Source: Sphaerisporangium fuscum
Lineage (GTDB): Bacteria > Actinomycetota > Actinomycetes > Streptosporangiales > Streptosporangiaceae
Assembly (NCBI RefSeq): GCF_018531465.1
Contig: NZ_JAHDTF010000044.1
Coordinates: forward strand, 1 to 64,000
DNA: 64,000 bases
Direction of reading: 5' to 3'
The translations under genes were made by a program, and so were the position numbers. Positions within the stretch are counted from its first letter, which is position 1. Each line of letters begins with the position of its first letter. Below the pieces are notes generated by a model, which was not told where the DNA came from, searched no databases, and saw only the letters and a list, made by a program, of their open reading frames with translations. Shown here in pieces: positions 23,940 through 31,841 of the stretch.

Positions 23940-26285
23940 GTGGCCTGGCAGCTGCACTACACCTCGGCGGAGGCCGGCACCGCCGGGCGGGCGGGGTTCC
24001 AGTTCGTGGCCCGGTCGCCGGGCCTCCCCCACGGCCTCGCCGATCAGGTGGCCGCCTTCCTCACCTACCGGCCGCCGCCCGCCGCCCCGCTGGCCCCCAC
24101 GCCGGACGAGATCACCGCCTTCCCCGTCGCGCTCGGCTACGGCCGGGTGGGCGCGTTCCGCGTGCTGACCCGCTGCGTCTACCTGGGACGCGACTACTCC
24201 GGGCGGTACGGCAACTTCCTCGGGCACGCGGTGGTCGCCGGTCCCGGCGAGCTGACCGGGCTGAGGCCGGTGGAGCTGTGGCGGTCGCCGGTGTGGTCGG
24301 ACGCCCCCGCTTCCCCCGGCAGCGACCTGCCCGAGCTGTCCGACCTCGCCCCCGGCGACCACCTCGACCCCGAATGGCTGTCGGACTGGCTGTCCCGGCA
24401 GGGCGAGGCGGCCTACGCCCGGCTGGGCGCCCTGCTGTCCACCGTCTGCCACACCCTCGCCCGGGGGCACGGCCGCGTCGTGCTGGTGTGCCCGGACGTC
24501 GAGGAGATCGTCCGCTGGATCGCGGTGATCTCCTATTCGCTGCCGTGGCCGGTGGCGGCCCGGCTGCCGTTCCTCACCTACAGCGCCGACCCGGCCACCG
24601 CCTCCCAGGTCATCGTGGGCACCACCCCGGACGTGTGGCTGCCGTCCGACGTCGAGGCCGCCGTCGTCCGCCTCGACGTCCCCGACGGCGGGCCCGGCGC
24701 GCCTCCCGGCCGCTTCGCCCGCACGATCGCCGACTGCTGGCGGCGGACCGATCTGGAGGGCATCGACGCGATCGGCGAGCTGAGCGGCCACGTACCGCCG
24801 GAGACCGAGGACGGGCGGGCGCGACCGGAGACCGAGGACCGCCGGGAGGACGGCGGCGGCTTCGATCCGGAGAGCGGCGCGGCGCTGCTGGCGTTCTGCC
24901 GGGGTGATCCCGGTGTGACCGCCGAGGAGCAGTCCGCCGTGGCCCGCGCGCTCTCACCCGGCCTGCCCGAGTGGATCTGGCACGAGCTCGGACGGGCGTC
25001 GGAGCGCATGGGGTTCGAGCTGGCCTCCGCCGCCCGCGCCCTGGCCCCCGCCGACGTCGCCGAGCGCTGCGCGGCGCGGTGCGCCGTCCTGGCCCTGCGC
25101 GACCGCGCCCTGCCCGCGCCGCCGCCCGCCCGGCGGGACGAGACGCGTGACGCCCTCCGCCCCGAGGCGGCGCGGGCGGTCGCCGCCGCCCACGACCTGG
25201 ACGAGGTGGGACGCGTCGTCCGCACGGCCCACGCGATGGGCGTGCCCGTGGCCGCAGAGGGCCTCGAACACGCCGCCCGCGCCCTCGCCCGCGACGGCAG
25301 GGGCGACCTCGGACGGCTGATCGAGGGCCTCCCGGTCGAGCTGCGGGAGAGCGCGCTCGGCGGCGCCCTGCCGGGGCTGGAGGAGGCCACCGTAGAGGTC
25401 CGCGAGCGGATGCTGACCGGCGCGGTGTGCGAGCGGCTCGCCTCGCGCGACCTGTCGGCCACCCCCCGGACGGGGACGGCGGTGGTGCTCTCCCGGCTAC
25501 GCCACGGCCACCTCTCCCGCGCCGACGCCACCGGGCGGCTGCTCCACCTCGCCCCCTCCCCCGATGCCGCGGACCCGGACGCCGGCCTCCCCGGGGAGGC
25601 CGGCGAGTGGGACGAGGCGCTGGGGCTGATCTGGGAGGAGGCGCCGGGAGCGGCCGAGTGCGCCGACCTGGTCGCCCGGCTCGGCCCCGCCATGGACGCC
25701 TCCCCGCACCTGCGCGACCTGCCGGCCCGCGCGTTCCTGGCCGAGGGCCTCGGCTCCCCCGGCACGGTACGGCTCGCCGAACTGGTGCGCGACCGCGTGC
25801 CCGGCTATCCCTCCAGGGACGCCGAGGCCGTGCTCCTCGCCGCGGCCGCCGGCGCGGCGGGCGGTCCCGGTGACGCCGCCACGCTTCTCCGCCGCCTGGA
25901 CGACCTCCGGCAGGAGGCCCACGAGGAGCTCCTGCGCGAGGCGACGGCGGCCGCGGCGCGGTGGCTGGCCGGGCGCGACGCGGCGTTCCGCGCCGAGGTC
26001 GCCCGATCGCTGCCCGACGGCCCCCGGGCGGCCCTGGTCCGGGCCTGGCTGGACGGCCGCAGGACGCGCGACGACCGCCTGGCCCTGCTGGAGATCGCCG
26101 TACGGCTCCACGTGTCGGGGGCCGCGGCCGCGGCGCTGGACTCGTGGGCGAGGGCGGAGCTGGACGGCTGGGGGGTGTCCCGCTCGCTGGAGTCCCGCCT
26201 CCGGCACGACACCGCGCTCCTGGACGGCCTGAGGGAGATGACGAGACCCCGGCGCGGGCGGCCCTGGAAGCGCGAGGACGTCTGA
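23940..26285 (+). CDS. GTPase-associated protein 1 (GAP1)-like
   Basis: 781 residues, GTG start. The N-terminal ~160 residues have the hallmarks I associate with the GAP1 N-terminal type-2 domain: WQLHYTSAEAG, a GFQFVARSPGLP loop, and a conserved aromatic/Gly stretch RYGNFLGHAVV. The middle (~170-290) contains a beta-alpha segment (HGRVVLVCPDVEEIVRWIAV). The C-terminal ~450 residues are an Ala/Leu/Arg-rich helical array without recognisable motifs, possibly alpha-solenoid. No enzymatic signature or membrane segment is seen. The stop overlaps the next start (TGATG, 26283-26287). GAP1 proteins occur with two zinc-ribbon GTPases in predicted regulatory or conflict systems. The biochemical role is unknown to me. 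Confidence 0.75.
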   Translation: MAWQLHYTSAEAGTAGRAGFQFVARSPGLPHGLADQVAAFLTYRPPPAAPLAPTPDEITAFPVALGYGRVGAFRVLTRCVYLGRDYSGRYGNFLGHAVVAGPGELTGLRPVELWRSPVWSDAPASPGSDLPELSDLAPGDHLDPEWLSDWLSRQGEAAYARLGALLSTVCHTLARGHGRVVLVCPDVEEIVRWIAVISYSLPWPVAARLPFLTYSADPATASQVIVGTTPDVWLPSDVEAAVVRLDVPDGGPGAPPGRFARTIADCWRRTDLEGIDAIGELSGHVPPETEDGRARPETEDRREDGGGFDPESGAALLAFCRGDPGVTAEEQSAVARALSPGLPEWIWHELGRASERMGFELASAARALAPADVAERCAARCAVLALRDRALPAPPPARRDETRDALRPEAARAVAAAHDLDEVGRVVRTAHAMGVPVAAEGLEHAARALARDGRGDLGRLIEGLPVELRESALGGALPGLEEATVEVRERMLTGAVCERLASRDLSATPRTGTAVVLSRLRHGHLSRADATGRLLHLAPSPDAADPDAGLPGEAGEWDEALGLIWEEAPGAAECADLVARLGPAMDASPHLRDLPARAFLAEGLGSPGTVRLAELVRDRVPGYPSRDAEAVLLAAAAGAAGGPGDAATLLRRLDDLRQEAHEELLREATAAAARWLAGRDAAFRAEVARSLPDGPRAALVRAWLDGRRTRDDRLALLEIAVRLHVSGAAAAALDSWARAELDGWGVSRSLESRLRHDTALLDGLREMTRPRRGRPWKREDV

Positions 26286-28018
26286 TGCCGCTCGCGGTCC
26301 TGCTGGGAGTGGCGGTCTGGGCCGTCTGCATGTACTTCGGGTTCCTGTACGGCTTCCCCGTCGCCTGCGCCGTCACGGTGGTGGCCGCGACCGCGGCCGG
26401 GCTGGCGCACTACATGTTGCGGGCCACGCGCATCCTGCTGCCCGCCACCGCCGAGGGCCTCTCGCCGGCCGTCCCCGGCGACCCGGACGCGGGCCGCGAC
26501 CCGGCCTACCGGCACTACCTTTTCACCCAGGCGTCCCGCGACTGGTGGCAGATCCTCCGCGCGGCCGTCCCCGCGATGATCGGCACCGCGGGCCTCGCGC
26601 TCCGCACCGCCACCCGGTGGCTGATGGGGGGCTACCAGGGCCTGTTCCTGGTGCCGATCTGGCTGGCCATGGTCGTCGGCCTGGTCCTCACCCTGCTGCC
26701 CCTGGCCGGACTGGGCGCCGGGCTCGCCGCCGCGTACGGCGTCGTGACGGCGGTCGGCACGCTGCTGTGGCTCGCCTGCGTGCTGGCGCTGCGCGGCGCC
26801 GAGCAGGCCTTCATGCTGGTGCGGCGCATCCTGCAGACCTGCCCGCATCCGCAGTGCTACGCCCGGATCGCCCTGCCCGAGTACGCCTGCCCGACCTGTG
26901 GGGAACGTCACCGGCGGTTGATCCCGAACCAGGACGGGGCGTTCCGGCACGTGTGCCGGTGCGGCACGCGGCTTCCCACCGCGATCGTGCTCGGCCGTTT
27001 CCGGCTGCAGGCGTACTGCCCGAACTGCGGCCGGGCCCTGCCGCCCCGGATCGGCCGGGTGCGGATCGAGCCGCTGCCGTTCGTGGGCGGCCCGGACGCG
27101 GGCAAGACGACGTTCATGGTGCTGGCGATCAGCGCCCTGCACCGGGCGGTGAAGGCGGCCAGCGGGCGGGCCGGTTTCGTGGTGCGGGGCGACGAGATCG
27201 CCTTCGCCCGGTCGCGGGAGGAGCTGCGGGCGGGCAAGGTGGCCAAGACGACGACGGCGGCCCCGTCGGCGACCATGGTGGACGTCACGCTGCCCGGTTC
27301 GCGGTCGCGGAGCGGGAACCGCCTGCTGTACCTGTTCGACCCTTCCGGCGAGGGCTTCACCGGGGCCGCCGGGGTCGAGGAGATGTCCTACCTGGCCCAC
27401 ACCGAGGCGATGCTCATCGTGGTGGACCCCTTCGCCCTGCCCCTGGTGCAGCAGGGGCTTTCACCCGGTGAGCGGGACGAGCTGCGGGCCGCGGGGGTGG
27501 TGCTGTCCCCGGAGGACCCGGCCGACACCTTCCAGCGGGTCAGGAACGAGCTCGCCGCCCGCGAGGACGGCGGGCGGCAGAAGCGGGTCGCCGTGGTGGT
27601 CACCAAGGCGGACCTGCTGCGGCGCACGGCCGTCGGGCAGGACTGCGAACACCTGCCCGGCTGGTTCGACGGCGTGGGCCTGGGGAACATGGTGCGCGAC
27701 CTGGCGAAGACGGCGGGCGAGGTGCGTTACCTGGCCTCGGGGCTGCCCGCGGACGACGCCGCGATCGTCGTGCTGCTGGCTTGGCTGACCGGCCTGCCGC
27801 TGGCGTCCCCGCCGCCCGCCGAGGACGCCGAGGTCACCACTGCGGACCTGCGCGAGCCATGGGCCGGGGGCAGGGTGGCCGAGGGGCGGGCGCCCCTCGG
27901 CTACCGGCTGTTCCGCTGGTCGATCTTCGCCCTGTCGGTGGTCGTCGGAGCGGGCACGCTCGCCCTGAGCGCCGCCGTGGCGTTCGCGCTGGTCACAGGC
28001 TTCGCCGCGATCTGGTGA
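26285..28018 (+). CDS. Membrane-anchored zinc-ribbon GTPase
   Basis: 577 residues from the ATG at 26285. The N-terminus has one or two helices (VLLGVAVWAVCMYFGFLYGF and following), then another hydrophobic pair at ~120-175. Cysteine knuckles follow (CPHPQC and CPTC ~184-205; CRCG and CPNCGRA ~220-250). The GTPase domain has G1 GGPDAGKTT (~269-277), G3 DPSGEG (~352) and G4 TKAD (~439). A final helix (~541-575, IFALSVVVGAGTLALSAAVAF) ends the protein, so the nucleotide domain is cytoplasmic between N- and C-terminal anchors. It is the last gene of the operon and is followed directly by a hairpin. It pairs with the soluble GTPase at 22615 as probable partner. Confidence 0.82.
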   Translation: MPLAVLLGVAVWAVCMYFGFLYGFPVACAVTVVAATAAGLAHYMLRATRILLPATAEGLSPAVPGDPDAGRDPAYRHYLFTQASRDWWQILRAAVPAMIGTAGLALRTATRWLMGGYQGLFLVPIWLAMVVGLVLTLLPLAGLGAGLAAAYGVVTAVGTLLWLACVLALRGAEQAFMLVRRILQTCPHPQCYARIALPEYACPTCGERHRRLIPNQDGAFRHVCRCGTRLPTAIVLGRFRLQAYCPNCGRALPPRIGRVRIEPLPFVGGPDAGKTTFMVLAISALHRAVKAASGRAGFVVRGDEIAFARSREELRAGKVAKTTTAAPSATMVDVTLPGSRSRSGNRLLYLFDPSGEGFTGAAGVEEMSYLAHTEAMLIVVDPFALPLVQQGLSPGERDELRAAGVVLSPEDPADTFQRVRNELAAREDGGRQKRVAVVVTKADLLRRTAVGQDCEHLPGWFDGVGLGNMVRDLAKTAGEVRYLASGLPADDAAIVVLLAWLTGLPLASPPPAEDAEVTTADLREPWAGGRVAEGRAPLGYRLFRWSIFALSVVVGAGTLALSAAVAFALVTGFAAIW

Positions 28019-28047
28019 GACCGCGGCGAGACTCGTGCGTCGTGGTC
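28019..28047 (+). terminator. Terminator of the Hsp70/GAP1 operon
   Basis: GACCGCGGCG (28019-28028) pairs with CGTCGTGGTC (28038-28047) in RNA made from the plus strand: ten pairs including two G-U, loop 9 nt. The G-U pairs become mismatches on the other strand, so it favours the plus-strand transcript. It starts at the base after the last stop codon. Confidence 0.65.
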
Positions 28048-28777
28048 AGGCGGGCAGGATCCAGGTGGCCTTGGCGGCGCCGACCAGGGTGCCGTCGACC
28101 TCGTAGACCGCGCTCTCGCCGAACAGCTTGCGCCCCTCGCGGCCGCTCGCCCGGCCCACGACGGAGTAGGTGCCGTTGGGGTAGACCCGGCGGAACACCT
28201 GGGCGGTGATGCGGCCGAGCAGCCCCGGGCCACCGGGGACGTCGTGCGCCCAGCCGGTGGGGCAGTCGAGCGCCGCCCATACCAGCGCGCTCGGCACCAC
28301 GCCGTTCTCGTCGGTGACGGTCACCGGGACGCGCCAGCCGGCGGCGACCACGTCGGCGCCCTTGACCGGGCCAGGGAAGATCCGCAGACCGTCACCGGGG
28401 TTGCGCAGCCCGCAGACGAAGCAGCCGGGCACGGGGTGCTCCCCGGTGAGCCCGGGGAACCCGGCCTCGGCGCGGGCGGCCTGGTTGAACGGCACGAACG
28501 GCGGCGGTGTGATGTCCTCCGCCACGGGGATCGCCTCGGCGAGCAGCTGCCCGTCGTGGGACAGCGAGACCGAGTTCGCCATGTGACCGATGGCCAGCCC
28601 GGTCTCGAGGGGAATCGGCCGGTGCAGAGTCACCTCGAGCGCGTGCGAGGCGTCCAGCGTGCCCGCCAAGGTGCCGGCGAGCGTGCCGGCGATCCAGCCG
28701 CCGTTGGCCATGCCCTCGGGGCCACGGAAACGAGCCGGAACGGTGAGCTCGGTCTGCAGACCGGCGGAAGTCGTCAT
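28046..28777 (-). CDS. Hotdog-fold thioesterase-like protein
   Basis: 243 residues from the ATG at 28777 (MTTSAGLQTELTVPARF). Two hotdog-like halves are suggested: residues ~1-120 and ~130-243. The junction carries the CFVCGLRNPGDGLRIFPG signature seen in PaaI/acyl-CoA thioesterase-superfamily proteins of actinobacteria. No catalytic residue can be assigned with certainty. Near residue 30 the sequence GTLAGTLAGTL reflects a 12-bp triplication that lengthens the loop before the central helix. It converges on the GTPase operon and is read in the same direction as glnA2, 316 bp downstream of it. Substrate unknown. Confidence 0.7.
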   Translation of the reverse strand: MTTSAGLQTELTVPARFRGPEGMANGGWIAGTLAGTLAGTLDASHALEVTLHRPIPLETGLAIGHMANSVSLSHDGQLLAEAIPVAEDITPPPFVPFNQAARAEAGFPGLTGEHPVPGCFVCGLRNPGDGLRIFPGPVKGADVVAAGWRVPVTVTDENGVVPSALVWAALDCPTGWAHDVPGGPGLLGRITAQVFRRVYPNGTYSVVGRASGREGRKLFGESAVYEVDGTLVGAAKATWILPA

Positions 28778-28816
28778 GCCAGCACCCCCACGCCCCAGCA
28801 CATGGAGCGACAACTC

Positions 28817-28847
28817 GTAAATTTAGTGAGATAGCGTCACATTTTAC
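28817..28847. promoter_or_regulatory. AT-rich inverted repeat upstream of hotdog gene
   Basis: GTAAA (28817-28821) and TTTAC (28843-28847) enclose GTGA (28826-28829) and TCAC (28837-28840), giving a nested, slightly asymmetric dyad in an AT-rich island 40 bp upstream of the hotdog gene start. Operator or promoter function is inferred. The rest of the gap to 29055 shows no gene. Confidence 0.4.
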
Positions 28848-29055
28848 GCGTACTCCCCTGCCAACATCGCACCAGGTGGCGATGACGGACCCGTTAGCCC
28901 GGCGTGACGGCGAGGTGACGACCTGCGGCGAGATGGCGTGAACGACCACTTCGCCCTTGCCCGGCCCGCGCCGTCCGGGCCCCGGTGCGCCCGGGGAGCG
29001 TTCGCACTGACTGGCAACGACCGAGGTGGACGCCTGATTCCCGGATGACGGACGA

Positions 29056-29080
29056 CCTCTTCGCCCAATCGGAGAAGAGG
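29056..29080 (-). terminator. Hairpin terminator of glnA2
   Basis: CCTCTTC (29056-29062) and GAAGAGG (29074-29080) pair over an 11-nt loop, starting 13 bp beyond the glnA2 stop on the minus strand. Confidence 0.5.
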
Positions 29081-29093
29081 CCGCCCGGAAGAC

Positions 29094-30455
29094 CTACAGC
29101 ACCGGCAGGTAGCGGCCGAGCTCGAACTCGGTGACCTGGCGGCGGTACTCGTGCCACTCGGCGCGCTTGTTGCGCAGGAAGTAGTCGAAGACGTGCTCCC
29201 CGAGGGTCTCGGCGACCAGTTCGCTGCGCTCCATGGTGGTGATCGCCTCGTCGAGGCTCTGCGGCAGCGGCTCGATGCCGAGGGCGCGCCGCTCGGCGCT
29301 GGTCAGCGCCCACACATCGTCCTCGGCGCCGGGGGGCATCTCGTACCCGCCCTCGATGCCCTTCAGGCCGGCGGCGAGGATCACCGCGTAGGCCAGGTAG
29401 GGGTTGCAGGCGGAGTCGAGCGACCGGAACTCCACGCGCGTGGAGCCGCCCTTGTGGGGCTTGTACATCGGGACGCGCACCAGCGCCGACCTGTTGTTGT
29501 GGCCCCAGCTGATGTAGCTCGGCGCCTCGCCGCCGAGCCCCGCGATGGCCTCGGCGCCGCCCCACAGCCGCTTGTAGGAGTTGACCCACTGATTGCAGAC
29601 GGCGGTGATCTCGGCGGCGTGCTTCAGCAGGCCGGCGATGAACGAGCGGCCGATCTTGGAGAGCTGGTACTCGGCGCCGGGCTCGTAGAAGGCGTTGCGG
29701 TCGCCCTCGAACAGCGACATGTGGGTGTGCATGCCGGAGCCGGGGTACTCGGTGAAGGGCTTGGGCATGAACGACGCCCAGACGCCCTGCTCCAGCGCGA
29801 CCTCCTTCATCACCAGCCGGAAGGTCATGATGTTGTCGGCGGTGGTGAGCGCGTCGGCGTACCGCAGGTCGATCTCCTGCTGGCCGGGGGCGCCCTCGTG
29901 GTGGCTGAACTCCACCGAGATGCCCATGGCCTCGAGCATCATGATCGCGTTGCGGCGGAAGTCGTGGCCGGAGCTGTGCGGGGTGTGGTCGAAGTAGCCG
30001 CCGGAGTCGATGGGGACGGGCCTGCGGCCCTCTTCGGGGCGCTCCTTCAGCAGGAAGAACTCCACCTCGGGGTGGGTGTAGAAGGTGAAGCCCATGTCGG
30101 CGGCCTTGGCGAGCGTGCGCTTGAGCACCCAGCGCGGGTCGGCGTGGGAGGGCGAGCCGTCGGGCATGAGGATGTCGCAGAACATGCGCGCCGCGCCCGG
30201 CGTCTCGCTGCGCCACGGCAGGATCTGGAACGTGCCGGGGTCGGGCTTGGCCAGCATGTCGGACTCGTGGACCCGGGCGAAGCCCTCGATGGCCGACCCG
30301 TCGAAGCCGATGCCCTCGGCGAAGGCCCCCTCGAGCTCGGCAGGGGCGATCGCCACCGATTTGAGGAACCCGAGGACGTCGGTGAACCACAAACGGATGA
30401 ACCGGATGTCGCGCTCTTCCAGTGTGCGGAGCACGAACTCCTGCTGGCGGTCCAA
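29094..30455 (-). CDS. glnA2: Glutamine synthetase-like protein GlnA2
   Basis: 453 residues from the TTG at 30455, chosen because AAGGGG precedes it and the product begins LDRQQEFVLRTLEERDIRF, the same N-terminus and length as Streptomyces GlnA2; an ATG 12 codons upstream is the alternative. GS catalytic blocks are present (FDGSAIEGF, GSGMHTHMSLFEGD, NNRSALVRVP). The adenylylation loop reads EDDVWALTSAER, with Trp where GlnA has the modifiable Tyr, so GlnE control is not expected. Streptomyces GlnA2 has been reported to gamma-glutamylate polyamines, so a true glutamine synthetase role should not be assumed. A GlnR-like box lies 109 bp upstream. Confidence 0.93.
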   Translation of the reverse strand: MDRQQEFVLRTLEERDIRFIRLWFTDVLGFLKSVAIAPAELEGAFAEGIGFDGSAIEGFARVHESDMLAKPDPGTFQILPWRSETPGAARMFCDILMPDGSPSHADPRWVLKRTLAKAADMGFTFYTHPEVEFFLLKERPEEGRRPVPIDSGGYFDHTPHSSGHDFRRNAIMMLEAMGISVEFSHHEGAPGQQEIDLRYADALTTADNIMTFRLVMKEVALEQGVWASFMPKPFTEYPGSGMHTHMSLFEGDRNAFYEPGAEYQLSKIGRSFIAGLLKHAAEITAVCNQWVNSYKRLWGGAEAIAGLGGEAPSYISWGHNNRSALVRVPMYKPHKGGSTRVEFRSLDSACNPYLAYAVILAAGLKGIEGGYEMPPGAEDDVWALTSAERRALGIEPLPQSLDEAITTMERSELVAETLGEHVFDYFLRNKRAEWHEYRRQVTEFELGRYLPVL

Positions 30456-30563
30456 GGCATCCCCTTCTGCCGGACGGTGATCGGACACCATCGTCGTCGC
30501 GCTGAGCCATTCTCTGAGTCGGCGGAAGACATGTCTGGTCTTCTACCAGTCTGCCCGCTTGGT

Positions 30564-30579
30564 GTTTCGGACACGTTAC
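30564..30579 (-). promoter_or_regulatory. GlnR-like box upstream of glnA2
   Basis: Read on the minus strand: GTAAC (30579-30575), six bases, GAAAC (30568-30564). This is an exact single a/b GlnR box of the form gTnAc-n6-GaAAc. No second box with the same spacing follows. It is 109 bp from the glnA2 start and 175 bp from the divergent expansin-like gene. Apart from this the 298-bp gap (30456-30753) holds no gene. Confidence 0.6.
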
Positions 30580-30753
30580 GCGGGAGAGCAGCTCCGCGCA
30601 CAACTCCGCTCACCCGACACGGCAACATGCCCTCCGACCTGGGCGTCTGCCCGACATCGCGGCGTGAATCACCGGAACAGGCCATCATCACGTAATGTGA
30701 CACCATGATATCGCAGCGTGTTCGTCAAGCCTGACGTGGGCGAGGGGGAGGCC

Positions 30754-31833
30754 ATGAACACGGATCGGCGGCAGCGCCTGGCGTGGGGCGTGTCGATGGC
30801 GACGGCGCTCGCGCTCCTGGCGCTCGGCGCCCGCGCCGGCAAGGACGCCGCCTGCGCCGCCACGGGAGCCGGAGCGTCCGGGCTCCGCAGGCACGACGAC
30901 GCCTGGCCGGGCGGCGGCGACTGCTCGCTCGCGGGAGCGGTGATCGGCGACCTGGTCGCGGCGGTCTCGACCGAGGAGTACGCCGGCTCGGCCGCCTGCG
31001 GGGCCTATCTCGACGTCTCCGGTCCGCAAGGCACGGTGCGGGTGCAGGTGACCGGCCGGTGCGAGACGTGCGACCCGGGCGAGCTCGACCTGAGCCGCTC
31101 CGCCTTCGCGCGGGTCGCCGGGCCCGTCGGGAGGCTCGTGCGGGTCACCTACCACACGGTGCGCAATCCCGAGGTCGCGCAGCCGGTGGGCTTCCGGCTC
31201 AAGAGGGGCTCCTCCGCGCGCTGGCTGGCCATCCAGGCCGTCGACCACGGCAATCCCCTGCGGCGGCTGGAGATCCTCCGCTCCGGCCACTGGCAGGCCC
31301 TGTCCCGCCGGTCCGACAACTACTGGGTGGCCGCCGAGGGCGCCGGCCCCGGGCCGTACACCGTGCGCCTCACCGACGTGTACGGCCAGCGGCTGGTCGT
31401 GGGCGGTCTGCTGCTGGCCCCCGGGGATCTCCAGCGCACCTCGCGCCGGCTGTACCGCACGGGGCAGCCACCGGCCGCCCGCATGGCGACGCCGCCCTCC
31501 TCTCCGGCCGCCCACGTACCACCGCCGCCTTCCTCCCCGGCCGCCGGCACACCGGGGAAAGGGGTGGAGGGGGCCTCCGCGCACAGTGCCCGCCACGAGG
31601 CCGGCCGGGTCCCCGGGCGTGGCCCCGCCCGCGCGAGCTCCTCGAAGGAGGCCGGGCCGCGGCCGTCCGCCTCGCGGGGCGGGGCGTCCGCCTCGCGGGG
31701 CGGGGCGTCCGGCGAGCCGCCGGCGAGTCCCTCGCCGACGCCCGAGAAGTCCGGCAGCGCGGTCTCGGGGCACGACGGCGCCGAGGGCCCGCCGCTGGCC
31801 GCGCTCCCCTCGGCCCGCCCCTTCTTCTGCTGA
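30754..31833 (+). CDS. Secreted expansin-like protein (DPBB plus CBM63-like)
   Basis: 359 residues from the ATG at 30754, preceded by GAGGGGGAGG. Signal peptide ~1-30 (RQRLAWGVSMATALALLALG). A six-stranded double-psi beta-barrel follows at ~45-125, with paired cysteines (CSLAG, AACGAYLDV, RCETC), then a beta-sandwich at ~130-225 (VGFRLKRGSSARWLAIQAVD, NYWVAAEGAG) as in bacterial expansins. The tail is Pro/Ser-rich with two 21-bp repeats. In BsEXLX1 the wall-active TD-x-Y segment precedes the LDLS motif; here LDLS is kept but the position reads VTGRCET, so the first Asp and the Tyr are replaced. Likely extracellular wall or polysaccharide binding. Confidence 0.82.
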   Translation: MNTDRRQRLAWGVSMATALALLALGARAGKDAACAATGAGASGLRRHDDAWPGGGDCSLAGAVIGDLVAAVSTEEYAGSAACGAYLDVSGPQGTVRVQVTGRCETCDPGELDLSRSAFARVAGPVGRLVRVTYHTVRNPEVAQPVGFRLKRGSSARWLAIQAVDHGNPLRRLEILRSGHWQALSRRSDNYWVAAEGAGPGPYTVRLTDVYGQRLVVGGLLLAPGDLQRTSRRLYRTGQPPAARMATPPSSPAAHVPPPPSSPAAGTPGKGVEGASAHSARHEAGRVPGRGPARASSSKEAGPRPSASRGGASASRGGASGEPPASPSPTPEKSGSAVSGHDGAEGPPLAALPSARPFFC

Positions 31834-31841
31834 GGCGGGTT

